DNA of 45,432 nucleotides. It comes from Psychrobacter sp. GTDB lineage: Bacteria > Pseudomonadota > Gammaproteobacteria > Pseudomonadales > Moraxellaceae. The notes beneath the pieces were generated by a model. It ran no database searches. It saw only the letters and a program-made list of their open reading frames with translations, and was not told the DNA's origin. The position numbers and the translations under genes are program-made. Shown one piece after another: positions 17,477 through 26,820 of the stretch. How positions within the stretch are numbered: position 1 is the stretch's first letter; the number at the start of each line of letters is the position of its first letter. Location of the stretch: NCBI RefSeq assembly GCF_030454045.1, contig NZ_JAKDJE010000019.1, forward strand, positions 1-45,432, given 5' to 3'.

Positions 17477-18538
17477 ATGACTGAACCGACCGCAAAGCCA
17501 AGTACAGAAGCCAATAGCCACCAAGGTACTACTGCAACTGCTAAAAAAGAAAACAATATCGACAAAAAAAACGCAAGAGATGATTTGCCTACTGGCAAAA
17601 CTGCGCCAAACGATCACTTGGACGAGATACATGACAAAGCGGCACTATTGACGTTGTTTACTCTGTCAGATACCAAAGAAAAACCCCAAGAGCCAAGCGC
17701 TACCGAGCAGTCTGATACTCACACCTCAATGCCGCCCACTGCCTCAAACGAATCTAGCGTAGCTACGCAGCGTATCGCGCTTTATCGTGCCCAGCATGAA
17801 CGCACTCGATTGCTCTATATGGCATCTGCCAATACTCGTCCTACGTACTTGGTACAAACCCTCAAATCACAATTTGCAGAATATCAACAGTACCTGCTCG
17901 CTCAGCAGCTTGATAAGCGTGGCCTCATGGATACGGACTTACTTGAGCGACTCTGGCAGCAGTTGCATGTGGTCGATGATATCATTGCAGATATTGTGCG
18001 TCATATGCCAGCTCAGCAGCCAGCAGGTTGGCAGCTTACGACGCAAGATGGTCGCAATCCGCTATGCTTTGCCACCGTTGGAAAGCTCAAACATGGCAAA
18101 CCAGTACGTGATCAAGGCAGCCTCAATAACTACGTGCTCGGACATTTTGGGGTGAGCAGTTTCACCTATGATCGAGGTTATTATATTGGTCATGTGGTTG
18201 GCTACTTGTTCAGTTGTTATTTTTGCGCGCATCTGTCCATCAGCTATGGCGTAACAGCGCTCGGTCAGCAAGTGGTCTCGGATTATGAGTATGCCAGTCT
18301 TGAGACCCCTCATATGGTCAGGCTGCTACAGGGCCTAGATGGATATTGCAAAAAACGCGTCTATCAGCTCGCGGTTATTTGTGCGCGTTTGAGCGTTTTT
18401 GCAAGTGACAAGCGTATCGAGAGAATGCTGATCGCTGAGGTGAATGATTTTGATAAAAAATTACAGCAGCAACATTTAGATGTTTTACTATTACAAGGCT
18501 TGATGCCTGATAGCAATGATTCAACGCCGCTTTTGTAA
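17477..18538 (+). CDS. Hypothetical protein, disordered N-terminus and helical C-terminus
   Basis: I do not recognise this 353-residue protein. Residues 1-95 are polar and low complexity (Thr, Ser, Glu, Lys, Asp), probably disordered and without a signal peptide. From about residue 98 (QRIALYRAQHERTRLLY) it becomes mostly helical. It contains a conserved-looking CFATVGKLKHGKPV segment, a Gly/Tyr-rich stretch with FTYDRGYYIGHVVGYLFSCY that could be a single amphipathic or buried helix, and a leucine-rich C-terminal helix. The ribosome site is weak. gspF starts 66 nt downstream on the same strand with no terminator between them, so co-transcription is possible. Codon use looks like the neighbours. 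That it is a real gene is likely; the function is unknown. Confidence 0.65.
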   Translation: MTEPTAKPSTEANSHQGTTATAKKENNIDKKNARDDLPTGKTAPNDHLDEIHDKAALLTLFTLSDTKEKPQEPSATEQSDTHTSMPPTASNESSVATQRIALYRAQHERTRLLYMASANTRPTYLVQTLKSQFAEYQQYLLAQQLDKRGLMDTDLLERLWQQLHVVDDIIADIVRHMPAQQPAGWQLTTQDGRNPLCFATVGKLKHGKPVRDQGSLNNYVLGHFGVSSFTYDRGYYIGHVVGYLFSCYFCAHLSISYGVTALGQQVVSDYEYASLETPHMVRLLQGLDGYCKKRVYQLAVICARLSVFASDKRIERMLIAEVNDFDKKLQQQHLDVLLLQGLMPDSNDSTPLL

Positions 18539-18604
18539 ATATAGAGATTTTGTTAGGCCATACATTTAAACACCTACCTATGACTTTTTAGGACATCTGC
18601 TGCT

Positions 18605-19807
18605 ATGCCCGCTTATCATTTCAAAGCGCTTGACGATCAAGGTAGTGTCCAAAAAGGCTTGCTAGAGGGGGACTCTGCACGGCAAGTGCGTCAGCAGCTA
18701 CGTGACAAGCAGTGGACGCCCGTCGAAGTAAGCGCCGTCAATGACAGACAAAGTCAAAGCAAAAGCCGCTACAAAAAACCATCTGCCTATGAGCTGGCCT
18801 TACTCACGCGCCAACTATCTGTACTGCTAGCGTCCGGCATTCCGCTTGAAGAAACCTTGGCTGCGGTCGCCAAACAATCCCCCAAGACCCATATCAAATC
18901 GTTAATGCTGGCGGTGCGTTCGCATGTTTTGGAGGGATTGAGCTTAGCGCGTGCCTTGCAACAAGCGGCAAGTTTCCCGCCTCTATATATTGCCACGATT
19001 GCCGCTGGGGAGAAATCGGGTCATCTAGACCTCATTCTGAATCAGCTAGCGGACTACACCGAAAACCGTTTTGCTCTCCAAAAGAAAATCCAAGGGGCGA
19101 TGGTGTATCCAATTGTACTGATGATCATGGCGATTGGGGTCATCATGGGACTGATGAGCTTTGTGGTGCCCAAAATTGTCAAAGTTTTTGAGCAGTCTGA
19201 ACAAGCTTTACCACTGATTACGCAAGTCGTTCTGACATTATCAAATATTATCACGCAGTGGTGGTGGCTCATGCTTCTCGTATTGGGCGGAGCCGCGCTT
19301 TTGCTTTATCGCTTCGCCCAAACGCAGGCTGGCAAGCTTGCCATAGACAGTGCGGTACTCAGACTGCCAATACTTGCCAGATTGTCTAAGGGATTGAATG
19401 CCGCGCGTTTTGCCAGTACGCTTGCAATACTGGTGCGCTCAGGCGTGCCCTTGATTGAGGCTTTGCATATTGGTGCGGCGGTAACGACCAATCTGCATAT
19501 CCAGCAAACGATCATGAGCGCTGCTGATAGAGTCACAGAAGGCTCAAGCTTGTCTAGCCAACTCGAAAAATCTATCTACTTTCCACCCATGATGGTACAG
19601 ATGATTAAAAGTGGGGAGAACTCAGGCGAGCTTGAAAATATGCTCAGCCGTGCCGCCACTATGCAAGAAGCGGAAGCCACCAATTTTATCAGCACTTTAT
19701 TGTCACTACTTGAGCCTTTGATGCTGGTCTTGATGGGCGTCGTGGTGATGATTATCGTGATGGCAGTGATGCTACCAATCGTTAATATGAATGACTTAGC
19801 AGGCTAG
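18605..19807 (+). CDS. gspF: Type II secretion inner-membrane platform protein GspF
   Basis: GspF is the polytopic inner-membrane platform protein that couples the GspE ATPase to pseudopilus assembly. The 400 residues comprise two T2SSF repeats (about 70-195 and 275-395), three hydrophobic spans (near 170-190, 222-240 and 370-395), and the typical MPAYHFKALD start. The repeat motif LLASGIPLEETL recurs as LVRSGVPLIEAL, and the GEKSGHL / GENSGEL pairs are visible. The full-length match to the GspF/PilC family, with gspG 380 nt downstream, favours GspF over PilC. An AGGA ribosome site precedes the ATG. Confidence 0.93.
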   Translation: MPAYHFKALDDQGSVQKGLLEGDSARQVRQQLRDKQWTPVEVSAVNDRQSQSKSRYKKPSAYELALLTRQLSVLLASGIPLEETLAAVAKQSPKTHIKSLMLAVRSHVLEGLSLARALQQAASFPPLYIATIAAGEKSGHLDLILNQLADYTENRFALQKKIQGAMVYPIVLMIMAIGVIMGLMSFVVPKIVKVFEQSEQALPLITQVVLTLSNIITQWWWLMLLVLGGAALLLYRFAQTQAGKLAIDSAVLRLPILARLSKGLNAARFASTLAILVRSGVPLIEALHIGAAVTTNLHIQQTIMSAADRVTEGSSLSSQLEKSIYFPPMMVQMIKSGENSGELENMLSRAATMQEAEATNFISTLLSLLEPLMLVLMGVVVMIIVMAVMLPIVNMNDLAG

Positions 19808-20189
19808 TCAATAGTTAACTGACTAGCTGACAAACAGCCGATATGTTCTTCTAAAACTATCAGCTATCTGCATTTTTATCTTCTCTTAATCCCCTATCTT
19901 GCTAAACCCTACGTTAGCTTTCTTAAAATTTGCTTACTGTTGTATATTGTTGACTGAACTGCCGTTTTTGCTATGGCAAACTAAGCGACCATGCTATAGT
20001 GTAGATGAGTCGATGTCACAACTATAGCACTCAATAATAACGGTCAACTGACTGCGATGACAATCTGAGCGCAGCGCTGGATAAAAATAAAATCATGGTT
20101 TATAGTGATAATGCTTTAGTATTTCAGCGATAAGCTTCAAAACTTATGAATGCTGCTAGAACGTTACTTTTACTATTTACACAACCGTG
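19808..20189. other. Intergenic region between gspF and gspG
   Basis: About 380 AT-rich bases in which I see no gene and no convincing terminator. A TATAGT-like hexamer near 19995 could be part of a gspG promoter but its -35 partner is badly spaced. Confidence 0.4.
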
Positions 20190-20723
20190 ATGACCAAAGC
20201 GATGACTATGACTGATAACCTTGAAGTAAATATTAGCCCAAAAAGTGCCAGTGCTAAAAGTGACCACAAAAACCTTTCTTCAACCACATACTGTAACTCG
20301 GTAACAAAGCACGCCCAATCAGGATTTACCTTGATTGAGATTATGGTGGTTATCGTGATATTGGCGATTTTGGCTGGCTTGGTCGTTCCAAAAGTGGTGG
20401 GACAAAGTGACAAAGCCCGCGTCAAAACCACGGAGACGGCGCTGGCAACGGTCTCGAATGCTTTAGATATGTACAAGGTCGATAACTCGCGTTATCCAAC
20501 GACAGCACAAGGACTAGAAGCACTGACCACACCGCCAAGTGACGCCAAAAACTATCCTGAAGGCGGCTATATTAAAGGTGGATATCCTACTGATGGTTGG
20601 GAGAATGAATTGCAATATGTGTCGCCAGGTAGTGAAGGGCGACCTTATGACTTGTTTTCTTTAGGTGCAGATGGACAGCAAGGCGGCGAGGGACAAGATG
20701 CAGATTTATATGCTCAGCTATAA
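20190..20723 (+). CDS. gspG: Type II secretion major pseudopilin GspG
   Basis: GspG is the main subunit of the periplasmic pseudopilus. The prepilin peptidase site SG|FTLIEIMVV is clear, with Glu at +5 and the hydrophobic helix to GLVVPKVV. The C-terminus ends in the calcium-binding DLFSLGADGQQGGEGQDADL pattern seen in GspG. The odd point is the leader: with ATG 20190 it is 45 residues, against the usual 5-10. Other Met codons lie only at 20202 and 20208, and no in-frame start is closer to the cleavage site. There is no strong ribosome site at any of them. A perfect 14-bp terminator follows the gene. Confidence 0.92.
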   Translation: MTKAMTMTDNLEVNISPKSASAKSDHKNLSSTTYCNSVTKHAQSGFTLIEIMVVIVILAILAGLVVPKVVGQSDKARVKTTETALATVSNALDMYKVDNSRYPTTAQGLEALTTPPSDAKNYPEGGYIKGGYPTDGWENELQYVSPGSEGRPYDLFSLGADGQQGGEGQDADLYAQL

Positions 20724-20808
20724 AATTTAGCATTGTCGGTATCTGGCAAGCCTACGCCACCAAAATACTGTCAAACATACTTGTTACCACGCAATTAATG
20801 ACCTCTGT

Positions 20809-20845
20809 ATATCAACCAATAACGCTTTATTGGTTGATATTTTTT
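20809..20845 (+). terminator. Terminator after gspG
   Basis: A perfect 14-bp stem, ATATCAACCAATAA (20809-20822) with TTATTGGTTGATAT (20827-20840), a 4-nt loop and a T-tail. It can probably act on either strand. Confidence 0.88.
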
Positions 20846-20963
20846 ATCGATACGTAAATAAATACCATCTGATATGAACCTTGTATTGAGGGTTAATAGT
20901 TTTATCAGCAGGTGTATATTCGTACTGCCAGTCACTGGAAGCTAACGTCAAAGGTAATAACTT

Positions 20964-21530
20964 ATGTCAATAAAAATACTAACACTACAATCAGACGCTA
21001 TTAGTAAACGTACGGCTAAGTTCTACGCGCTTGCGCTTACTGTTGCAACCACCTCATTGATGACAGCTTTATTCATGACATCAGTCAGCGCACAGGCGGC
21101 AGGCTTGAACGACTTATTTAATAGTAGTAGCGCATCCCAATCAAAATTTTTACCAGTAGATGAAGCTTTCCAAGTGACTAGCAGCACCAAAGCCACATCT
21201 AAGGGCACGCGTTTATCTCTCACTTTTGATATCACGCCTGAACATTATATTTATAAAAATAAGCTTGCGCTCAGTTTCCCAAAGGGGGTGAAAGCGTCGT
21301 CGTTTACATTCAATCAGGCACCAGTGTCAATCAATGATCCGACCTTTGGTCAGGTACCAGTATTTACACAAAGCCGTGTCGTTGCTACGACGATGCTGAC
21401 GACCAGTAGCGGTAAAGGGGCGAAAAATGCGCCGATTATCATTGGCTGGCAAGGGTGCGCCAAGGCGGGACTGTGCTACCCACCTGAGAAAATTAAAACA
21501 AAGGTAGATATTGCGGCGACACGCCGATAA
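20964..21530 (+). CDS. Free-standing DsbD alpha-domain protein (truncated DsbD paralogue)
   Basis: The 188-residue protein has a signal peptide ending near SAQAAG and then a single domain equivalent to the periplasmic N-terminal domain of DsbD. Both redox cysteines are kept, C165 and C171 in WQGCAKAGLCYPPE. It ends just after that motif, with no membrane or thioredoxin domains. The protein is strongly similar to the first 190 residues of the next gene: KFLPV..AFQV, FDITPEHY.YKN and PPEKIKT are shared. It therefore looks like a tandem duplication kept as a separate gene rather than a frameshifted dsbD, because it has its own start, its own signal peptide and a clean stop. dsbD starts 47 nt downstream, so they are probably one operon. 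It may carry reducing power to, or compete for, DsbD clients (inference). Confidence 0.85.
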   Translation: MSIKILTLQSDAISKRTAKFYALALTVATTSLMTALFMTSVSAQAAGLNDLFNSSSASQSKFLPVDEAFQVTSSTKATSKGTRLSLTFDITPEHYIYKNKLALSFPKGVKASSFTFNQAPVSINDPTFGQVPVFTQSRVVATTMLTTSSGKGAKNAPIIIGWQGCAKAGLCYPPEKIKTKVDIAATRR

Positions 21531-21577
21531 ATATTGAGAAGCTTGATTCAAATATTGGTAACCATAGGTAGCTATTC

Positions 21578-23737
21578 ATGCCCATAAAGACATCACAACC
21601 ATCCGCATCACTGAGTGCGAGTAATCGCCCAAACCAGTCTGCTATTTTAGCCTTTACTATTGCCAGTAGTGTGCTATTTAGTGGGTTGTTGGCGATGTCA
21701 ACTGCGGCGCAAGCGGCAGGGTTGGGTGATTTGTTTGGTGACAGTCAAAACGATGCGCAATCGAAGTTTTTGCCAGTGGAGCAAGCGTTTCAAGTCAGTA
21801 GTAGTAGCGCCGCTACCGCATCAGGTACGCGCCTATCTGTCAATTTTGATATCACGCCTGAGCATTATGTTTATAAAAATCAGATCAAACTGACGCTGCC
21901 TGATGGCGTGACAGCGGCGCCTTTTACTTTTAGTCAAACGCCATACGCGATTGATGATCCAACATTTGGTAAAGTGCAAGTGTTCGATCAAGCCAATATG
22001 GTCGCGATAACCACATTAACCAGTAACAACGGCAAAAGCATCGATGATGCAGCGATTGTCATTGGCTGGCAAGGCTGTGCCAAAGCGGGATTGTGCTATC
22101 CGCCTGAAAAAATCAAAACCACTGTCAATATCGCGCCTGCCTCTATACAGATAGGGGCACGTGAGACTGATGCGGCAGCGTTAGATGCCTCTCTTGATGA
22201 CGCCGCAACGGATACTCGTGCTGCCACCACAAATAGCGAAATGACATCTGTAGCGGCTGATAATAATGATGCAGAGGTGGCATCCGAACAGGCGTTAACG
22301 GATGATGAGGTTATTGATTATGATCTAATTGATGATAGTACTTTGGAGTACGACTCTTTAGATGGTAGCACTGCAACGACCACGATTTCTGGAGCAAATG
22401 CTAACGTATCAAATGACGCGACCAATAGCGAGAATGTAAATTCTAACAACCTTATCGATGGTGATCCCTTTGGTTTGGCGTCTCATCCTTGGCTCGCATT
22501 GGTCTTACTGTTTTTAGCAGGTCTGGGTTTGGCCTTGACGCCGTGTGTCCTACCGATGCTACCCATCGTTGCCAATATTGTCGCCCGCGAGCAAAACCCA
22601 ACGGTCAAACGCGGCGTCATTTTAACCACCAGTTACGCGATAGGGGTGGCAACTGCCTATGGTATTTTGGGAGCGATTATTGCCGTTTTTGGTGAGTCAC
22701 TGGGTATCATTGGTTGGTTACAAAACCCTATTATTTTGATTAGCTTTGCGATTGTTTTCGTCTTGTTAGCGCTATATATGTTAGATGCTTTTACGGTGCG
22801 TCTACCACAAGCGCTAAGTAGAAAAATGCAGGGTCTTAGCCAAGCAGGTGACAGTAAGCTTGGTAGTACAGGTGGTAGTTTGATTGCTGGATTTTTATCT
22901 GCATTAGTCGTATCTCCTTGCGTCTCTGCGCCATTATTCGGTGCGCTACTGGCAGTCTCTACCATTGGTAGTCCGCTCTTGGGTTTCGCCGCCTTATTTA
23001 TGCTGGGCTTTGGCCTATCAGCACCGCTTATTTTGATCGGTGCTACTCAAGGCAAGATTATGCCAAAGGCAGGGGAGTGGATGAACTGGGTCAAACAAGG
23101 TTTTGCCCTGCTTTTATTTGCCGTAGCACTTTTATTGATTGAGCGTGTGTTTATATCGCCAGCGATGCTGATGGTATGGGCGTTATGGTTTATGGTGGTA
23201 GCGACATGGGCATGGAGCTGGATTGGCAAAAGACGTATGCTGACTCAGGCATTGAGCCTGATCGCTGGTATTTGGGCGGCTTGTTTGATAGTGGGTGCGG
23301 CATTAGGGAATGATGATAGCCTGCATCCATTAGCCTCGTTAAGTGCCGCGCCGATGATGGTACCATCCACGGCTGGTCAGCCATTGGGTAACGATAATAT
23401 GGCGACAGATCAGACCATTACTACATTGGCAGAGCTAGACGCCATTGTCGCTGACAACTCTAAAGTGATTGTCGATTTAACAGCAGACTGGTGCGTTGAG
23501 TGCCGTATTATGGATAAAAATTTATTCCATAATCGCCCTGCACAAATGCAAGATTGGCAGTTAGTAAGGCTTGATATTACCGAGACCACTGACGACTCCA
23601 AAGCCGTTTTGTCACGCTACAAGCTGTTTGGCCCGCCAGCATTACTTTATTATCAAGGTGGTCAATTGGTTAATCAGCAAGTGGGCGAAATCGGTCGCGT
23701 GGAGTTCGAACAAACCTTAACGACGCTAAATAACTGA
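21578..23737 (+). CDS. dsbD: Thiol:disulfide interchange protein DsbD
   Basis: DsbD moves electrons from cytoplasmic thioredoxin across the inner membrane to periplasmic reductases such as DsbC and cytochrome c maturation factors. The 719 residues contain a signal peptide (to about residue 46), the alpha domain with C167 and C173, and an acidic Asp/Thr/Asn-rich linker of about 110 residues. A multi-span membrane domain follows with C323 (TPCVLP) and C448 (SPCVSAP), then a C-terminal thioredoxin-like domain with C639-VE-C642. All six redox cysteines are present. The linker is much longer than in E. coli DsbD (565 residues) and accounts for most of the extra length. It follows the free alpha-domain paralogue and ends at a strong terminator. 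Confidence 0.95.
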   Translation: MPIKTSQPSASLSASNRPNQSAILAFTIASSVLFSGLLAMSTAAQAAGLGDLFGDSQNDAQSKFLPVEQAFQVSSSSAATASGTRLSVNFDITPEHYVYKNQIKLTLPDGVTAAPFTFSQTPYAIDDPTFGKVQVFDQANMVAITTLTSNNGKSIDDAAIVIGWQGCAKAGLCYPPEKIKTTVNIAPASIQIGARETDAAALDASLDDAATDTRAATTNSEMTSVAADNNDAEVASEQALTDDEVIDYDLIDDSTLEYDSLDGSTATTTISGANANVSNDATNSENVNSNNLIDGDPFGLASHPWLALVLLFLAGLGLALTPCVLPMLPIVANIVAREQNPTVKRGVILTTSYAIGVATAYGILGAIIAVFGESLGIIGWLQNPIILISFAIVFVLLALYMLDAFTVRLPQALSRKMQGLSQAGDSKLGSTGGSLIAGFLSALVVSPCVSAPLFGALLAVSTIGSPLLGFAALFMLGFGLSAPLILIGATQGKIMPKAGEWMNWVKQGFALLLFAVALLLIERVFISPAMLMVWALWFMVVATWAWSWIGKRRMLTQALSLIAGIWAACLIVGAALGNDDSLHPLASLSAAPMMVPSTAGQPLGNDNMATDQTITTLAELDAIVADNSKVIVDLTADWCVECRIMDKNLFHNRPAQMQDWQLVRLDITETTDDSKAVLSRYKLFGPPALLYYQGGQLVNQQVGEIGRVEFEQTLTTLNN

Positions 23738-23797
23738 TGGCTCACAACCCGTACTTAATAACCTGAGTAAGACTTTTGCTAAGGCTTAATAATGAAA

Positions 23798-23837
23798 AAA
23801 AAGCCAGCGTACGCCAATAATGGTACGCTGGCTTTTT
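23798..23837 (+). terminator. Terminator after dsbD
   Basis: A 15-bp perfect stem, AAAAAGCCAGCGTAC (23798-23812) with GTACGCTGGCTTTTT (23823-23837). The A- and T-runs make it potentially bidirectional. The remaining bases to 24109 show no gene and should carry the pldA promoter. Confidence 0.92.
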
Positions 23838-24109
23838 AGTGCCACTAAATTATATGAGTTATACTGCTTTAAGATACTGTTTTTATAGGTTTTTTATGTG
23901 TTTGAGTATATTTAATCTAGCAATAACGCTAGTATAGTGTCTATATTTTCATTACAATAAAGCAACAATACTGAAGGGGCTAGGCGAATTGTCAGCACAG
24001 CCCTCGATGTCCATTAATGAATGGTTTTTATATTAGCGCTGATGCTAATGGTATATTCATTATCTAAAATACTCTACTGACCTTATTATTGGTCAGATAA
24101 AGGACACCT

Positions 24110-25600
24110 ATGTTTGCCCATATCATTACTCAACGTCAATTACCGCAAGCCTGTGCCACAAGCCAGCCATCTGATGGCTTATCACCCAACTGTCGTCAAA
24201 GTAGCCATCGCCATCTATGTGTTGCAATCGCGGCGGCTTTGAGCTTGACGGCCTTACAAGCTCACGCTGCGATGGACGAGCAAACCTATCGGGAGCTGCC
24301 AGTTCCAGACGCGGCGTTTGAGTATGAGGATTATGAGGTGCCGCACAGCGAGGCCGATACTGAGCAACCAGCGAGCGCAGAGGCAGGTAAGCAAAACCGT
24401 AAAGTGGTCAGTAAAGAGTTTATCGCCAAACAAGCAAAACTGTTTGCTGAATGTACCGAGGTACAGCTGGCGACCGCGCGTTTGGCTTGTTTTGATAAAG
24501 TGGCAGAGCAAGGCAAAACGCCGAGCTATACCACCACCAAACAGCCTGTGGACTTAGCCAAAACCTTTCAAAGCACACTGTCAGGCAACCCGCAAGTGGT
24601 ATTTGTAGAAGAAAGCTCTACCATCACAACCGATAGCAGCAGTGCAGTGGCTGCCGAGCTGCCCCAACAAGCGGCGTCCTCGCCTGAGACGCAGAGTCTA
24701 GATACAGTGGGGTTGACCCAGCGAGAAGCCAAAGTGCTCGAAAGTGTCGGTGTCAAGCAAACAGACATCGAAAAGTACACCCCGCTGAGCCTATCTTATG
24801 ATTTGGATAAAAACAGTGAGCGCGGTACTTGGACCGTCAGACCTTATCGTCCAACCTACGTACTGCCGCTGTTTTATACCTTTGACCCTAATCTTAGCCC
24901 AACTCCTAGTAATCCAGATGAGCCCGGTGAAACATTCACCTCTAATGACGTCCGTGAGACGGAGCTGAAGTTTCAGCTGTCGTTAAAGACCAAAGTGGCA
25001 GAGGACTTGTTTGATAGTAGTGCTGATTTATGGTTTGGCTATACCCAAGAGTCGCACTGGCAGGTATATAACGAAGATAACTCTCGGCCGTTTCGCGCCA
25101 CCGACTATCAGCCTGAGATATTTTTGACCCAGCCTGTGACTGCTGATTTACCCTTTGGCGGCCGTCTACGTATGTTAGGTGCAGGTGCCATTCACCACTC
25201 GAATGGCCAAGATGATCCGTTATCGCGTTCGTGGAACCGCGCGTATCTGATGGCAGGGGCTGAGTGGGGTAAGTTGTCGGTCGTACCGCGGCTCTGGGCG
25301 CGCGTCAATAACGAAAGCAGCAGCAGCGAAGACAACCCTGATATCGAAGACTACATGGGCTATGGTGATATCAAGTTTCTATACGATCTGCCAGATCAGC
25401 AAAGCCTAAGCGGCACGTTGCGCTATAACCCCAGCACCAACAAAGGCGCGGCGCAGATCGACTACATTTATCCACTGACCGAAAACGTCAATGGCTATGT
25501 ACAGCTGTTCCAAGGCTATGGCGAGTCTATTATCGACTATAACCACGAAAACACCTCCATCGGCTTTGGTATCGTCTTAAATGATTGGAAGGGGTTTTAA
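24110..25600 (+). CDS. pldA: Outer-membrane phospholipase A (OMPLA)
   Basis: PldA is an outer-membrane beta-barrel that hydrolyses phospholipids, helping keep lipid asymmetry. The catalytic triad is visible: H362 and S364 in HHSNG, and N376 in SRSWNRAY, at the same spacing as E. coli H142, S144 and N156. The barrel occupies about residues 255-496. Before it is a long N-terminal part: an export signal ending near LQAHA (about residue 53), then about 200 residues of Ser/Glu/Gln-rich sequence. That part includes LFAECTEVQLATARLACFDKVAE, a Cys...RLxCFD motif common in periplasmic proteins of this group. The product (496) is thus much longer than E. coli PldA (289). The signal's n-region is long, so an internal start is possible. 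Confidence 0.9.
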   Translation: MFAHIITQRQLPQACATSQPSDGLSPNCRQSSHRHLCVAIAAALSLTALQAHAAMDEQTYRELPVPDAAFEYEDYEVPHSEADTEQPASAEAGKQNRKVVSKEFIAKQAKLFAECTEVQLATARLACFDKVAEQGKTPSYTTTKQPVDLAKTFQSTLSGNPQVVFVEESSTITTDSSSAVAAELPQQAASSPETQSLDTVGLTQREAKVLESVGVKQTDIEKYTPLSLSYDLDKNSERGTWTVRPYRPTYVLPLFYTFDPNLSPTPSNPDEPGETFTSNDVRETELKFQLSLKTKVAEDLFDSSADLWFGYTQESHWQVYNEDNSRPFRATDYQPEIFLTQPVTADLPFGGRLRMLGAGAIHHSNGQDDPLSRSWNRAYLMAGAEWGKLSVVPRLWARVNNESSSSEDNPDIEDYMGYGDIKFLYDLPDQQSLSGTLRYNPSTNKGAAQIDYIYPLTENVNGYVQLFQGYGESIIDYNHENTSIGFGIVLNDWKGF

Positions 25601-25646
25601 GGCCTTATCGGGGTCGACGGTCTTTGACTGCTAAGGAGTACAAGCA

Positions 25647-26471
25647 ATGCGCCGCTTAGCACCTTATACCACTGGACTGTGGCTGGCAGAGTATGTAGAT
25701 ATACGCTGCCAGCTATGCCGCGTATATCGCAGCACCGCACCATCCCAGCTGCTGTCTTCTCATCTATCCCCAGCCGCTCCTTTTATTGCTGACTCAATGC
25801 TTACCGATATTTACCGTGGTAAGGTTGCTCGGTATATCCATCGTCACTTGAGTCGCGGTCTGCTCTGTGCTCATTGTCATAATAGTATCGCATGGCTACC
25901 ACAGCCTTTTGATGTTGACATTGCTGCTGGTGTGTCCTTATCTATCCAAGTATCTACCTATTATGAATATCCAATCCGTCAAGCGATTCAGGCATTCAAG
26001 CATCATGAAGATATGACAAAATTGCCATTATTGTTACATGCGTTACGCCAGCTACCACGCCCACATGGTTGCCATCATAGTAATAGTGTGATTGTCGCTA
26101 TGCCAACCACCCCTCAACGTCTGGTAAAACGTGGCTTTGATCCGGTCAGTATCTTAGCCGCGCAGCTGTCTAAGCATTGGCAGATACCGCTATGGCAAGG
26201 TGTCCGGCGTATCGATCACACCGTCAGCCAGCAAGGCCTAACACGTGCTGAGCGGCTAAGCAACTTAGATAACGCGTTTAGGTTAGCTGATAGACCTCCA
26301 GTAAAGCGTTTACTGCTGTTCGATGATGTCGCAACCACAGGCGCGAGCCTACAAGCGCTGGGCCGCGCTTTGTATAAGCCAGCTACCAATACCGCCTCTG
26401 CGTCCTCATTGCCGACCAACCGCTACCACCTATCTGCCTATGCACTCGCTCATGGGAGTCAGTATCGTTAG
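25647..26471 (+). CDS. comF: ComF-family phosphoribosyltransferase-like protein
   Basis: ComF proteins take part in natural DNA uptake in several competent bacteria. The 274-residue product carries an N-terminal zinc-finger-like set of cysteines (RCQLCR near residue 20 and CAHCHNS near residue 73). The double-wing motif includes YEYPIRQAIQAFKHHED. The PRTase core ends in the PRPP loop LLFDDVATTGAS. The ATG at 25647 has TAAGGAG upstream. It follows pldA by 46 nt on the same strand and is the last gene before the pilus locus. The context is suggestive, since type IV pili and ComF both serve transformation, but co-regulation is not shown. Confidence 0.88.
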   Translation: MRRLAPYTTGLWLAEYVDIRCQLCRVYRSTAPSQLLSSHLSPAAPFIADSMLTDIYRGKVARYIHRHLSRGLLCAHCHNSIAWLPQPFDVDIAAGVSLSIQVSTYYEYPIRQAIQAFKHHEDMTKLPLLLHALRQLPRPHGCHHSNSVIVAMPTTPQRLVKRGFDPVSILAAQLSKHWQIPLWQGVRRIDHTVSQQGLTRAERLSNLDNAFRLADRPPVKRLLLFDDVATTGASLQALGRALYKPATNTASASSLPTNRYHLSAYALAHGSQYR

Positions 26472-26820
26472 TCATTTATAAAGTATTGACGGCACTTCTA
26501 TAATGACTAATATGTTGCTAAGATGCTGCCTAACCGCTATATTATTAAATCAATATATATAAATTTGTTAGCTGATATTAATCGAAATCTAGAATTGACT
26601 TTTAAGTGTCTGATTTAAAATGTGTTTTTCTATAGCTAGCATGTGGTTTTATGGAATAAAAATTGCATGTCTTATAGTAAACAATAAAAGAAAGTGACCT
26701 TTCCCTACTGGTTGGTAGTTAAATGTTTTAGCAGGTAAGAGTTACGAGGTCTTTTAGATTGACTATTGGCAAATGGATCGTTATGAGACAGACGGTAGAC
26801 GTTATAAATAGGAATGTGAT
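26472..26820. other. Intergenic region upstream of the minor-pilin operon
   Basis: About 350 AT-rich bases without a gene. TTGACT (26595-26600) and TAAAAT (26616-26621) are present but only 15 nt apart, so a promoter is weakly supported. No -24/-12 sigma-54 site is seen here, unlike upstream of the major pilin. Confidence 0.4.
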
